DNA of 64,000 nucleotides from contig JAVIAB010000051.1 of the NCBI GenBank assembly GCA_032433765.1, positions 81,298,847 through 81,362,846 on the forward strand. Reading direction: 5' to 3'. This DNA is from Megaustenia siamemsis (lineage: Eukaryota; Mollusca; Gastropoda; Stylommatophora; Ariophantidae). The notes under the pieces were generated by a model. That model had not been told where the DNA came from and searched no databases. It was given only the letters and a program-made list of their open reading frames with translations. Positions 1 to 11,389 of the stretch are shown one piece after another. A program made the position numbers and the translations under genes. Positions within the stretch are counted from its first letter, which is position 1. Every line of letters starts with the position of its first letter.

Positions 1-1288
1 TCTTGTAGCACAGGGCTTTTGTGTTTAATGTTCCCCTTAAGTGTAGAGTCTGGTACTGTTTTAGCTCCTGTGTTTTTAAATTTCTTCTGTTCTGTTGACA
101 AATGAGAATCAATGAAGGGTTAAAATATATTTATATAACTTGTAATAATAGAGGTATGTTTAGCTTCACAGTAGTTTTAGTTGCAACATTTGAAGTGTTG
201 TCCTTTATTTTAATGACTATGATGAAACTTGTTTTCATTATGGACAAATTAATATGTGCTCAATTTGAACAAATTAATAGGTGTTCTGTTTTCTTTACCG
301 TCTACAGTGTGTGATTAATATTTTTTTATAATTTCAGTAAACATTTATTTTTCTAATTACTCCTGTAACTTTTCCTTACCAAACAAGTTGGGCACACATT
401 TATAACGTTTAATCAGCAAGATGTTTTCATTGTGCAATGAACCCATGTTCTGTAAATTGTACTTTGATATACAATAGCATAGGTTTCATCAGGTAATAAG
501 TATCATAAACCAGTTTTGTTCTTTACTTATTTGTCTACATTGAATAAATTATATTAGTTTGGTAAGCAAAAGGCACACATGTACAAAGTAGTATGTCCAA
601 ACATAGAGTTCATGTACCTTTAGTACTTTATAAAAATGTTACCCAACTTGCTAGTGTGTGCAATTAATTTTCAAAGCTTGATTTATTATCATTGCTTTTA
701 ATTATTATGTAAAATATTTTATAATAAATATATAATTGCAGACAATTTAGGAAAATCTGAGCAAATAGATAATGAAACACATTCTTTGGTATAAAGACCC
801 ATTATGTCTAACAAAAGAAAGATGAAATTCTCCCATTGAGATTACTGTACACTTGACCATCCACGACATTCATTTATCTTCATTTAAGAGCAGGTTGTAT
901 CAAATTATGGGGCTTGTATTTTCCAACCGTAATATTTTCCATGACAGCATTTGAAGCTAAAGTAAAGTAAAGAGCTTTCTTCACACTTTAAGCTGTATGG
1001 GAAATGTGTCATTACCCATATTTTTTAATGACCGGTGGTGAATTTTTATGGGTGATATTATAGAGTTAAGCTGGACCTTCGTCCATAAGTGCTTGGATAT
1101 CCTCCTCAGTATGTTCCTAGCTTCCCAGGCCAGCAGTGAGTAATCTAACTACTTTGCAACTGCCTTTTTATTAAGACAATGCAATTCCAAGATATAAATA
1201 ACAGTCATCTATCAAAAACAGTTTTTCATCAAAATAATAAAAAAATGGATAACATTACTTACAAGTTAACACATAATTATATATTCAT
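1..1288. other. AT-rich intergenic or intronic sequence
   Basis: No exon, transposon protein or clear repeat was recognised. The short open frames here show no family similarity and no codon structure. Confidence 0.5.
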
Positions 1289-1298
1289 ATACCTCAGA

Positions 1299-1560
1299 TT
1301 GTCCTGTGTGTTACAGGGGCCTCATTATGAGTAAAGAATAGTGACACTGTGACCTTTCAAGCATGTCATAAGAGGCAGCTAAGGAGGTTGATTGATGGCT
1401 TGACAAGCTGTCATTGTAAAAAGTATTGTTATGAAAACAGAGCCATAGATTTTAGAAGCAGTGATCTCTGCAATATGTGCCATTCTGGCATGCAAGGTTT
1501 CTGTTTTTGAGATTGGTTTTGCCCTATGTGTCGTCCTCGGCTCGAAAGGACAGTAGATAG
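1299..1560 (+). mobile_element. SINE S1 copy 1, with 10-bp TSD
   Basis: A 262-base element is flanked by the direct repeat ATACCTCAGA (1289-1298 and 1561-1570). It shares its whole length with copies near 46966 and 52424. Features in order: GGGGCCTCATTATGAG, a central block around GCATGTC(G/A)TAAGAGGC, the TGACAAGCTGTCATTG segment, and a 3' end GCTCGAAAGGACAGTAGATAGATA. The central block resembles deeply conserved SINE core domains known from invertebrates (recalled, not checked). The 3' end matches the LINE C tail, suggesting LINE C machinery mobilises it. Confidence 0.8.
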
Positions 1561-1570
1561 ATACCTCAGA

Positions 1571-3619
1571 ATGAATTCAAAACTAGTGTAGAAATAATAG
1601 AGATGATAGAGCATCCAAACATATCATCTATAATCAATAGAAGAATGTGGTCATATGTTGGCCATGTGGTAATAAGTGACAACAAAGAAAATCTCAAAGT
1701 AGGCCCTAAAATGGGAACCAGAAGGTAATAGAAAAAGAGGTTGGCCTTAAAAAGCAGTAAAAAGAACATTGAGATGAGTGTTAAAAAGAGTAAGCATCAA
1801 CTCCCTTGCTGAGACTGAGTGACTCGCCCCATAGAGGGATGTGTACCGAGACAATGTAGGTCCCATGAGACTGAGTGACTCGCCCCATAGAGGGATGTGT
1901 AGCGAGACAATGTTGGTCCTATGAGACTGAGTGACTCGCCCTGTAGAGGGATGTGTAGTGAGACAATGTAGGTCCTATGAGAGTGAGTGACTTGCCCATA
2001 GAGGGATGTGAAGTGAGATACAATGTAGGTGCTATGAGACTGAGTGACTTGCCATGTAGAGGGATGTGTAGTGAGACAATGTAGGTCCTATGAGACTGAG
2101 TGACTCACCCCGTAGAGGGATGTGTAGTGAGACAATGTAGGTCCTATGAGACTGAGTGACTTGCTCCGTAGAGGGATGTGTAATGAGATACAATGTAGGT
2201 GCTATGAGACTGAGTGACTTGCCCCGTAGAGGGATGTGAAGTGAGATACAATGTAGGTGCTATGAGACTGAGTGACTTGCCCCGTAGAGGGATGTGAAGT
2301 GAGATACAATGTAGGTGCTATGAGACTGAGTGACTTGCCCCGTAGAGGGATGTGAAGTGAGATACAATGTAGGTGCTATGAGACTGAGTGACTTGCCCCG
2401 TAGAGGGATGTGAAGTGAGATACAATGTAGGTCCTATGAGACTGAGTGACTTGCCCCGTAGAGGGATGTGAAGTGAGATACAATGTAGGTGCTATGAGAC
2501 TGAGTGACTTGCCCCGTAGAGGGATGTGAAGTGAGATACAATGTAGGTGCTATGAGACTGAGTGACTTGCCCCGTAGAGGGATGTGAAGTGAGATACAAT
2601 GTAGGTGCTTTGAGACTGAGTGACTTGGCCCGTAGAGAGATGTGTAGTGAGACAATGTAGGTGCTATGAGACTGAGTGACTCGCCCCGTAGAGGGATGTG
2701 TAGTGAGACAATGTAGGTGCTATGAGACTGAGTGACTCGCCCCGTAGAGGGATGTGTAGTGAGACAATGTAGGTCCTATGAGACTGAGTGACTTGCCATG
2801 TAGAGGGATGTGTAGTGAGACAATGTAGGTCCTATGAGACTGAGTGACTTGCCATGTAGAGGGATGTGTAGCGAGACAATGTTGGTCCTATGAGACTGAG
2901 TGACTCGCCCCGTAGAGGGATGTGTAGTGAGACAATGTAGGTCCTATGAGACTGAGTGACTCGCCCCGTAGAGGGATGTGTAGTGAGACAATGTAGGTCC
3001 TATGAGACTGAGTGACTTGCCCCATAGAGGGATGTGTAGTGAGATACAATGTAGGTCCTATGAGACTGAGTGACTCGCCCCGTAGAGGGATGTGTAGTGA
3101 GACAATGTAGGTCCTATGAGACTGAGTGACTTGCCCCATAGAGGGATGTGAAGTGAGATACAATGTTGGACCTATGAGACTGAGTGACTTGCCATGTAGA
3201 GGGATGTGTAGTGAGACAATGTAGGTCCTATGAGACTGAGTGACTCGCCCCGTAGAGGGATGTGTAGTGAGATACAATGTAGGTCCTATGAGACCGAGTG
3301 ACTCGCCCCATAGAGGGATGTGAAGTGAGATACAATGTAGGTGCTATGAGACTGAGTGACTTACCCTGTAGAGGGATGTGTAGTGAGACAATGTAGGTCC
3401 TATGAGACCGAGTGACTCGCCCCATAGAGGGATGTGTAGTGAGACAATGTAGGTCCTATGAGACTGAGTGACTTACCCTGTAGAGGGATGTGAAGTGAGA
3501 TTCAATGTAGGTCCTATGCAAAGATTTGATAATAAAGATCTTTGGACAAAAAGAGTGTAGAATATCTGCCCTATGTATCAACTTTGGCTAAAACAAAGGA
3601 CAATAGATAAATAGAAATA
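1571..3619 (+). mobile_element. LINE C 3' end, expanded internally by a satellite
   Basis: Bases 1571-1811 align with the C-terminal coding region of LINE C copies (compare 12640-12900): AATGAATTCAAAACTAG, ATGTGGTCATATGTTGGCCA, then CTCCCTTGCTGAGACTGAG. Bases 3525-3619 align with its 3' end: AAGATTTGATAATAAAGATC, then CTGCCCTATG and GGACAATAGATAAATAGA. The satellite sits between, so it arose inside this LINE copy. All frames are broken. Confidence 0.75.
1808..3524. repeat. 56/58-bp satellite array, about 30 units
   Basis: Units begin GACTGAGTGACTCGCCCC and continue TAGAGGGATGTGTAGTGAGA(TA)CAATGTAGGTCCTATGA. Two length classes differ by a TA insertion (GAGAC versus GAGATAC), and several adjacent units of the 58-bp type are identical around 2210-2600, showing local homogenisation. 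Open frames across the array on the minus strand are a by-product of the repeat and not genes. Confidence 0.95.
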
Positions 3620-5819
3620 TTTATCTAATATCCACTTTCAGTCAAAACTAAACATATTTACTCATAGAAGAATTGTCTTCCTTCATATACCCTTTATGTG
3701 GATGGCAAACTCATCATTGTCTTCTTCATCTGTTTCTTCATTGCTTGATGGTTAATGCTCTTCATCGTTCTACCTTAAGAGGTGATAGGCTTGTGTAGTT
3801 TGCATAGTCTCACGACTTACAGCAAATGCAATATCTCCATCCTCCAACATCTAATCTGGCTAGAAGATAGTAGGTATAGACAAATAATTGCAGTGCTGCC
3901 ATAAAGCTTGTAGCAAAGAACAAATGGTGGGGTATCACTCGTATAAAGTATGGTGATAGCTTTAAAAAAAAGGAACAACAAAATCACGATGCTTCAGCTT
4001 ACATGTGACCCTTCTTCAGAAAACATGAACATAGAAACGGACAATGAAGTGAAGATAAGTGAAATGATAATATAATAATGCTCTAGACATGTTCTAGAGT
4101 AAAGAAAACTAGTAAATCTGAAATAGAAAGTGAAATGAAAAGAGAAGACACATCTAGCAGAAAAGTACTATATTACAGGAAAATCCCTAATTAAAAATAA
4201 AAATAGGGAATAAATAAAATGTAAAAAAACACTTAAATGGAAATCTAAGCTGAGGCTCCTGAATAACTAGCTAAACAAAAGAAAATTCAGTTTTTTTTTA
4301 ATGATAAGGTATATATGTAAATATGACAAATGTATGCTTTACACTTTTAATGCAAAATACTGATTTAATGAATGGACCCCACTCACCTAGTAGCCTGATC
4401 TTTTTCAATAGATGATACAAAGCATGCACACTGTAAATTCCTGTAACTTGTTGGTTAGGCACACCCTAATCTGTCGTACCAGTTGACACATCTTGCCTGG
4501 ACCTAACTTGACACATGAGTCTCAATACTGCATCCTCATTTCTTCTGTAGAAGGCTATTTTGCTAAAAAAATCTGTATTGTATTGTTACTATAGACAGCA
4601 TAAAGCAACCATTTACAAAAAAAAAAACCACATGAAGCGTTGTGCTTGGCGATTAAAGTTTTTGTAATAAATTTTTTGTTAACAAACTTATTTTTGGGAA
4701 GTGTAGTCAGTACTATGTAAGGCCATTGTTTTCCTCAAAAGGATTCAGCAATACCTAGTTAAGGTTGGTTAAGCATTGAAGCCACTTAGTCTTGGGACAA
4801 AATGCACCTTTTGTCCTCAGTAGATTAGGTCACTAACCTACCGTCCTACCACAGCTTCAATAGCTGCGGCGATGTTTTTATATTTCTTTATTTAACAAGT
4901 CTTTTTTCTATCTGATCTTTCACTACAGTGAAGTGACCTGGACCACTGATCCAAAGTCAAATATATTTATGTATAGAGCAAGTATAATAAATTTTGTTAA
5001 TAAATATTTAACACATTAGTTGGGATTCACATTTAATTTTGAGCCTAACAACAACAGACAGACCTAACTACATCTCTCTGTCTTTAGCTCGCTCACTCTC
5101 TCGCACAATTCCCTATAATTAGTTTAGTATCCTCACTTATTTTTCTGTGAGCTCTTGCCAATCTTTTCCCTTCCATCTTAGGGCTTTAAATTATATTGAT
5201 TATTGGAACACAAACGCCTGTTACATCAGCTGACAGATCCAGCTGAGAACTGAGCCTTGTGCAGTTTTGACATTTTTCTTAAAACAGAGTTACTTTAAAA
5301 TTATTTGTTCTATTTTAAAAAATGTATTATTTTTTTTAAACATTCCGTTAACTCTGTACCTTTTTTTTGATTTCTGCCTTTAACATTACCCTTTCTCTGT
5401 GTTTTAAATGTATACAAATAAATAATTCATATTTGTTTTATTTGCTGCATATAAAATTATTTTAACATTTGCTTTCATCCCAGCATTTCATATTTTTTCA
5501 TGCTACAGTTACGCATTAGTTTGTGCTTCAAAAGTTTAAAATCTTAGCACTGATACTCATCATTTATTTCAAGAAAGTAGTAAGATATTGCAAGTTATTA
5601 CAATTATCATTTAGAAGGTAAATTTGGATTGTACTTTACCCCTGTATTTTCAGCTGGTGATTTTTCAGAAGATACTGAATAGACACATGCATACTTATTT
5701 GAAATGTTATGATATCTGCCATTTTCTATCCTGGGCCAATTTTGTCTTCTGACCTTTGCTAGCCAGTCATAAATCCATCAAACATTACACGGGGCTTCCA
5801 GTGAATCTTGTCAAAAGCC
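3620..5819. other. No recognised feature
   Basis: AT-rich sequence with short homopolymer runs. No coding similarity, TSD-bounded insertion or structured repeat was found. Confidence 0.4.
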
Positions 5820-5945
5820 CTATTTCGTGCGAGCTTTTCCATCTTTGTAAGGGAATTGACATCAGCTATCTTTGGCCCTTTAATCATTGTTCTTCTCAGT
5901 GTCTGCCTAGATTGGCCTGTTTTCCATGTAAGTTGATGATGGCGT
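5820..5945 (-). mobile_element. LINE C-like remnant
   Basis: The complement contains AGGCAGACACTGAGAAGAAC and ATGGAAAACAGGCC, which resemble the C-terminal coding segment seen in LINE C copies (for example 19690-19750). It is short and diverged. Confidence 0.4.
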
Positions 5946-5974
5946 AGAATTTTAGTACAGTCATTTCATCTCAT

Positions 5975-6427
5975 GTGCCATACTGGTTGGCTTAGGCGAT
6001 CATGTCCTTCCACAATCTTCTATCCACTGTGCATCATATAAGTTCTGTTGTTGACTGTTTTCCATGCCATGACACTAAGCTACCTAGTATTTTCTCTCTT
6101 TTTTTGTCAGCTATCTCTCTTTCCTTTTATTTTGCCAGTTGTAACCAAGTATTCCAACTTTCCTCTTCTCATGATGTGCCCAAAAAAATGTTGATTGTTT
6201 CTTACTGATGTTTTTTAGGAGCTGACTTTTTGTGTTGGCCTCTTTGAGAACTTCCTCATTGGTCTTTTTAGCTGTCCAGGGAACTTTCAACATTCTTCTG
6301 AGAAATCCCATCTCTGTGGCCTCCAGTTGTCTTTTCATTTGTTTGTTTACTGTCCATGATTCCATAGGTCAGAATTGGCTCTATATAGCACAGATGAACT
6401 CTCTTTCTTACTTCTATTAGCATAGAT
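5975..6427 (-). mobile_element. LINE A-like 3' fragment, diverged
   Basis: The minus-strand translation includes MESWTVNKQMKRQLEATEM, GFLRRMLKVPWTAKKTNEEVL and SFFxxAHHEKRK, the C-terminal region of the RTE-like polyprotein (EMWFYRRMLRVPWTAKKSNE in the 32.4-kb copy). The end lies near the GGCGATCATGTCC stretch at 5995, the usual 3' region. LINE C at 6440 is inserted at its 5' side. Confidence 0.7.
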
Positions 6428-6439
6428 TAGTAGTACACT

Positions 6440-6769
6440 ATCTATCTATCTATTGACCTTTCGAGCCGTAGCCAGTCCATAGGGCGTAGACCAAGATACT
6501 CCTTCTCTTATCTGAATTTTGTTCTAGCAGTTTTCAATTCTTTTAAAGATATTTTATCAAATCTTGCCATTTGTCTCTGTTCTGTGCAAGCAGCTCTATC
6601 TCATTGAGGGAGCCGAATCCTGCTGCTCTTGCCTCTCTCATCAATGTTCTTCTCAGTGTCTCTCTGGGTCTTCCTCTTTTTCTCTTACCTGCTGTTTCCC
6701 ATATGAGTGCTTGCTTTGCTATTCATTTATTATCTCTTCTCATCACATGTCCAACATATGACCATCGTC
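6440..6769 (-). mobile_element. LINE C, 5'-truncated, 12-bp TSD
   Basis: The insertion is bounded by TAGTAGTACACT at 6428-6439 and 6770-6781. The tail (CTATC)n lies on the left because the element is on the minus strand, followed by CTTTCGAGCCGTAGCC. The content encodes the C-terminal SLREPNPAALAS... segment in antisense frames and corresponds to the last 330 bases of LINE C. Confidence 0.9.
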
Positions 6770-6831
6770 TAGTAGTACACTGCTGCCATTTAAAACTTGG
6801 GGTTATTGATTACTGAACCAAATCAGCTGTT

Positions 6832-8241
6832 ATTGTTATTGTTATTGGCTATGGAAGGCCTCGGTCTCACAGCAAACGAATTAAAATCCATAATTGCTCA
6901 ACCGCCCGTGCCAGTGGAATCATCCGAATTACTAACTCATCTCCCAAACAAAGAAAGGTAACTGTAGTCCCCATTGTAGCAGTCTCAGCACACGCCAAAA
7001 GACATAAGGCGAAACCGCGCAGAAAGTGAACACAGCCAACTGTTCCCTGTCATACGACATCATCATTCATCGTAAACAAGCGGGATATCGAAGCAGGATC
7101 AAAACGGATGAGACACACAGCTCACGGTGTGCACAGAGCACTTAACTCAGTAGCTCCTGCAACAAGCCGGACATGGAATATGAGGAAACTGCAAGAAGGA
7201 ACACTTTTCAGACATAGCCTTCAATGGTTCCTGCCGCCTATCCACCATATACCATGGGAATTTACGTCCTCCCGAAAATGATGATCGTCGTAGCACTTTA
7301 TGATGTTAGGCCATCATTGATGACTCCAATTTCAAACATATAGACACACAGTGGTGGTAAGTTATCATTTCCAATCCAACAGAAGCCACATGACCTGTAG
7401 TTAGTAAAAACACAATTGATGATGTTCTCTGCTCCCTTCTTGTAACTGCCGCCACACGATTCTGATGTCTCATTAACTTGGACATCATTCAAGAACAATG
7501 TCAGATGAACATTCCAAAGATATGGCTTTGCTGATAAAGTGCTTGGTGCAACAGTTGTATCAATCATAGTGGAGGCTCCTGGTATGTGGTCATTAATATC
7601 ACAGACGGCAAATGATGTTGTTATATTCAGAATTTCTTTCAGGGGTGTAAATACGTGGCACACACATGGAGAGTGGTTTGTGGTCACAGTAATCCCATTA
7701 AAGGCAATTCTAGGGTAGCATGGCATAGCTGTTTCAGAACAGCACAATCCTGTGATGTTTTCTGTGTTCGCTATAAAACTGCTGCTGCTACCCAAATCCT
7801 GACCAATTATAGGTGTGGACATTATTCACTTGCAATGACAAAACTGCCTTGTTTACATCATAAACCTCTGGAAGCGAATAATTTATGGGACTAATAGTAC
7901 AATTTATTCTTCCATCGGGGATATCTTCATTGAGTCCCAAAAAAAAAGTTCTTTGGTTAAAAAGCACATATGCTTTTGAGTTAAACACAAAATGAGCCCA
8001 CTTCATAGATTCAAAATGATCCTTGCCAATGCCATCCGTTTGCACAAGTTAGGTCCTTAGCTACGAATGTCACAAACTAAGCCATCAAATTAACGACTTT
8101 ATCTACAGCGAAGGTTAACGAACTGTGAACAAACATTTATGTTCAAACCCCTGAATACATTTTCAAAAACTTGCCAACTCGCTGCAATAACATTTATCGT
8201 GGTATTCAAAGTAAACATTGCTTAGTCCATAGCTCGAATAT
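6832..8241 (-). mobile_element. X1 element copy 1 (unrecognised retroposon with Cys-rich ORF), 11-bp TSD
   Basis: A 1410-base insertion is flanked by AATCAGCTGTT (6821-6831 and 8242-8252). On the minus strand it starts with a low-conservation leader, carries a broken Cys-rich coding region (see 7298-8045), then about 460 bases of non-coding 3' sequence ending CCTTCCATAGCCAATAAC with an AATAAC-type tail. It aligns over its length with 34504-36114, but lacks one internal module. No RT, endonuclease or tRNA-like promoter was seen, so it looks like a non-autonomous retroposed transcript. Confidence 0.85.
7298..8045 (-). pseudogene. Cys-rich secreted-type ORF in X1 copy 1, frameshifted
   Basis: Two overlapping open frames (8045-7788 and 7822-7298) together resemble the longer frame of X1 copy 2; the join near 7800-7860 is a frameshift. 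Recognisable pieces are DGRINCTI, SLPEVYDV, NNVHTYNWSG, ITGLCC, PCYPRIAFNGITV, VINDGL and RSCGFCWIGND. Cysteines are frequent and N-x-S/T sites recur, so the parent protein was probably extracellular and disulfide-bonded. The family is not recognised. Compared with copy 2, a segment between CGGSYKKG and FTNYRSCGF is missing, removing the second CYPxIAxNGITV module. Confidence 0.6.
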
Positions 8242-8688
8242 AATCAGCTGTTGTGAACAAGTAATGGCAGGCTTCAAACCACTCAGTTTTCTGTTTCATT
8301 TTCTTCTAGATGTTTGATGTACAATGTGACCTCCACAATTTCTCTAATTTTCTGACTCATTGATGTCAGACTTGACATCACAGCCCTCTAAGCAAACTCA
8401 TAGGTGCTCAGTTGTCTTCAACTGATGGTGAAGTTTATGCATGCTGGTGTGTTCCAAGTAGCTTGTTGGTTGTTCACACACCTAGCTATTTCATGCAGTA
8501 TGGCATATCTACTTTACGATCAATGTGTTTCAAATTGTTGCAGCATCAAGCCAGCATTGGACAAATGAAGCAGTAGTATAAGAATTACTACCATCTTTAA
8601 ACAGACCACTACTGGCTGTTCCTCAAATTGTTGTGTTTCATAATGTATCACAAATGCATACTAATAAACCAGCAGTAATTTGTAGGCA

Positions 8689-9255
8689 CAAATTTATCAG
8701 CACAAACACAAAACTAAGACTATTCAAATCAAATGTACTATCAACCCTTACATATGCATGTGAGAGCTGGAAAACAACAAGAGACATAGAAACAAAGTTG
8801 AATGCTTTCAAAAGTAGATGTGTAAGGAAAATACTTGGTATAGTGTGGAACAAATTCATAAACAAATGAGGAAATTGGAGAAATCGCCAATCAACCACTA
8901 ATATCTTCAGTAATCAAGAAAAGATGATGGTCATGTGTTGAACATGTGATGAAGAGAGATAATTATTGAATAGCAAAGCAAGCCCTCATGTGTGAAACAA
9001 CAGGTAAGAGGAAAAGAGGCCAACCCAGAGAGACACTGAGAAGAGCATTGATCAGAGAAGTAAGAGCAGCAGGAATTGGCTCCCTCAATGAGATAAGAGT
9101 TGCTTGCACAGAACAGAGACAAATGGTGAGATTTGATTAAAGATCTTTACAAGGATTGAAAACTGCTAGAATAAAAATCATTTAGATAAGAGAAAGAGTA
9201 TCTGGGTCTGTGCCCTATGAGCCGGCTATGGCTTGAAAGGTCAATAGATAGATAG
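8689..9255 (+). mobile_element. LINE C, 5'-truncated, 12-bp TSD
   Basis: Flanked by AATTTGTAGGCA (8677-8688 and 9256-9267). It encodes the C-terminal region with STNTKLRLFKSNVLSTLTYA, CESWKTTRDIETKLNAFKSR and CVRKILGIVWN, then the 3' end CCCTATGAGCCGGCTATGGC and a TAGA tail. Only the last 567 bases of the element are present. The frame breaks after 8869. Confidence 0.92.
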
Positions 9256-9336
9256 AATTTGTAGGCATATAGAAAATAAGGGTACACTTTGCTCATTCTG
9301 TGGATGGATCTGTCTATATATATATAGATATATATA

Positions 9337-10076
9337 TCCTCATCAAATACCGGGCCTGCTGGCATAGGTGATCATGTCTCTCCACAACTTTCGATCTCGA
9401 CAGCTATTTATCATTTCTGTTGTTGACCTTCTGCCAAGCCATTCTCTTAAGCTGTCTGTTATTTTTTCTCTTTGCTTCCCTCTATCTCTTCGTTGCTCAA
9501 TTTTTCCAGTTGTTACAATATATTCCAGTTGTTCTCTTCTCATTACATGGCCAAAAAATGATGATTGTTTCTTCCTAATATTGGAAATTAGCTCTCTTTT
9601 GCTTTGACCTCTCTCAGAACATCTTCATTACTTTTCTTAGCTGTCCATGGTACTTTCAACATTCTTCTGTAAAACCACATTTTTACAGACTCCAATGATT
9701 TTCTTGTCTGTTGTCCTATTGTCCATGATTCGCATCTATATGTTAAGACTGTGCTCTACGTAACATTTAAGAACTCTTTTTCTTGTTTCTATTGTCAAAA
9801 ATGGATTGCACAGTATCTTCCTCATTTTTTGGAAAGCTGCTTTTGCCTGAGCCATTCTGCATCTCACCTCTTTTGTACATCTTCCGTCTGAGGTTAACAA
9901 AGTTCCCAAATATTTAAATTCATTTACCTGTTTTAATATTTTTCCACTTGTCTTTATTTTGCACTGAGGTGATGTCTTTTTCTTTGTTGTTACCATTACC
10001 TCTGTCTTTTTTTCTATTAAGGCTGAGTCCTTTATTTTTGCTTTCTTTCACTATAATGTCCAACATTTTTTGTAAC
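9337..10076 (-). mobile_element. LINE A 3' portion (RTE-like)
   Basis: Minus-strand frames encode MVTTKKKTSPQCKIKTSGKI, FKYLGTLLTSDGRCTKEV, RKRVLKCYVEHSLN and, further on, the RREQLEYIVTTGKIEQRRD segment, matching the 32.4-kb LINE A copy. The 3' end near 9337 carries the ATTTGATGAGGAT version of the GAT tail. The 5' edge stops at a TA-repeat at 10080. Upstream RT motifs are absent. Confidence 0.85.
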
Positions 10077-10079
10077 TCA

Positions 10080-10102
10080 TTTATATATATATATATATAT
10101 AT
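10080..10102. repeat. TA dinucleotide repeat
   Basis: About eleven TA units at the 5' edge of the LINE A copy. Confidence 0.9.
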
Positions 10103-10535
10103 TTATGTATATATTCTTGGTTATTGATATTTTTCAAATGCCGTGCTTCAACTGAGGCTGTTCTATTGTTCATTTGCACCTTATTGAGATATTTTATGGC
10201 ACCTGATACACTGGCTTATTTTTCTGCTGTTGATTGTCTTAGTTACCACTTTTCTTCTCTCTTGAATGTTTACTAATACATAATATTTTAAACAGACACA
10301 TGTGTTGAAGTTACATTTATAAACCACACATTGATATGGTTGTTTCCAGTCAAGAACCTACCTTTTTACATTATTAACAGGATGTGTCTTGTTGATTTGT
10401 CATCTTCATCTCCCCTTTCTTATTTAATTTAAACTATTATTGGTTAATTATTATATTTTTAAAATATTATTATATATTATATTAAAGTGCAATATATTAT
10501 TTTTGTTATATTTTTAAAATATTGATTTATATTAT

Positions 10536-10576
10536 GTTATGTTTGTTATGTTATGTTATGTTATGTTATGTTATAT
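10536..10576. repeat. TTATG pentanucleotide repeat
   Basis: Around seven copies of TTATG, with one TTTG interruption. Confidence 0.85.
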
Positions 10577-10669
10577 AATTAGCAGTGTGTTTCACTGGTA
10601 ATTTAATTTCTGTTTTAGTGATTTCTTTTATATTGATGTCTACATGTGGACTGTTTGAAACTGCATCGG

Positions 10670-10870
10670 ATGACTTGGATGCAGGTGGTTACGAATATCC
10701 TGGAAATTAAAATAAATTAAAGTTGCCAGTTGCTATTAAAATTTTATGTTTAGTAACTTTATTTATTAGATCTTGCAGCTGATAATAAAGCTCATCCTTA
10801 ATTTCATGTTCAATTTCATTACTGGTCGCATAGCATTGAATAATTGTTACCTTCCATACTTGGTTTTATA
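10670..10870 (-). mobile_element. LINE endonuclease remnant (AP-endonuclease-like)
   Basis: The complement translates as VTIIQCYATSNEIEHEIKDE followed by LYYQLQDL and KHKILIATGNFN. This resembles the apurinic-endonuclease-like motif (GDFNA) near the N-terminus of RTE-like LINEs, with the catalytic Asp replaced by Asn. It may be the 5' part of the LINE A copy at 9337-10076 with the middle deleted. Confidence 0.45.
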
Positions 10871-10984
10871 ATGTGCTCTAATTAATCTATGAATCACCAG
10901 CTCTGATTCGTAAGATTGTCAGCAGCGGAGAGGTTCATTATAATGTTACCAATCTATAATATTGTTAATGCTATTGACTCATCT

Positions 10985-11250
10985 ACAATTCAGGAGAGAA
11001 GTTGGACATATGCTGAGAAGAGACAACAAGAGAATTCCAAAACAGGCGCTTCTGTAGGAAACTTCAGGATACAGAAAAAGAGGAAGTGCTAAAGAGACAC
11101 TAAAAAGAACACTTATAAGAGAAGCAAAGTTGGCAGGCATAGACCATTAGATAAGATTGAACATCTCGCACAGAACAGAGATGGGTGGTGAAAAACACTA
11201 CAAGCCCTATGCGACGTCTAACTGCGTGGGAAGGATCAAGAATTATTAGA
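10985..11250 (+). mobile_element. LINE F 3' fragment
   Basis: Contains GAAGTTGGACATATGCTGAG, CACTTATAAGAGAAGCAAAG and CCCTATGCGACGTCTAACTG, shared with 31940-32095 and 53465-53660. The encoded pattern (RRxWTYAxxMLRRDN... then K..KRTLIREAKLAGID) is the usual C-terminal end of an RTE-like polyprotein, heavily mutated. Confidence 0.6.
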
Positions 11251-11370
11251 ATCCTAATTTCCAATATTAGGAATAGACAATCATTCATTGGCCATGTAAT
11301 GAGAAGGGAACAGCTGCAATATATTGTGACAACTGGGATAATTGAGGGTACCTGATGATGGTGATTAGTT
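11251..11370 (+). mobile_element. LINE A 3' fragment with internal deletion
   Basis: TTTCCAATATTAGGAATAGA, GGCCATGTAATGAGAAGGGA and a tail CTGATGATGGTGATTAG match LINE A, but the segment between GAGGG and the tail is missing. Confidence 0.65.
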
Positions 11371-11389
11371 AATCTTCCAATACCAAGGC

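Noticed and set aside
2434..3425. Repeated HTSLYGxSHSVS-type open frames on the minus strand
   Set aside because: They are translations of the 56/58-bp satellite; the unit without a stop in one frame makes an artefactual ORF.
1808..3524. Possible CRISPR-like array
   Set aside because: Units are contiguous tandem repeats without unique spacers and the host is eukaryotic.
7298..8045. Viral envelope-like gene
   Set aside because: Cys-rich and glycosylation-site-rich, but no fusion peptide, furin-type site or membrane anchor was seen, and no LTR, gag or pol neighbours exist; retroposed host-like fragment fits better.
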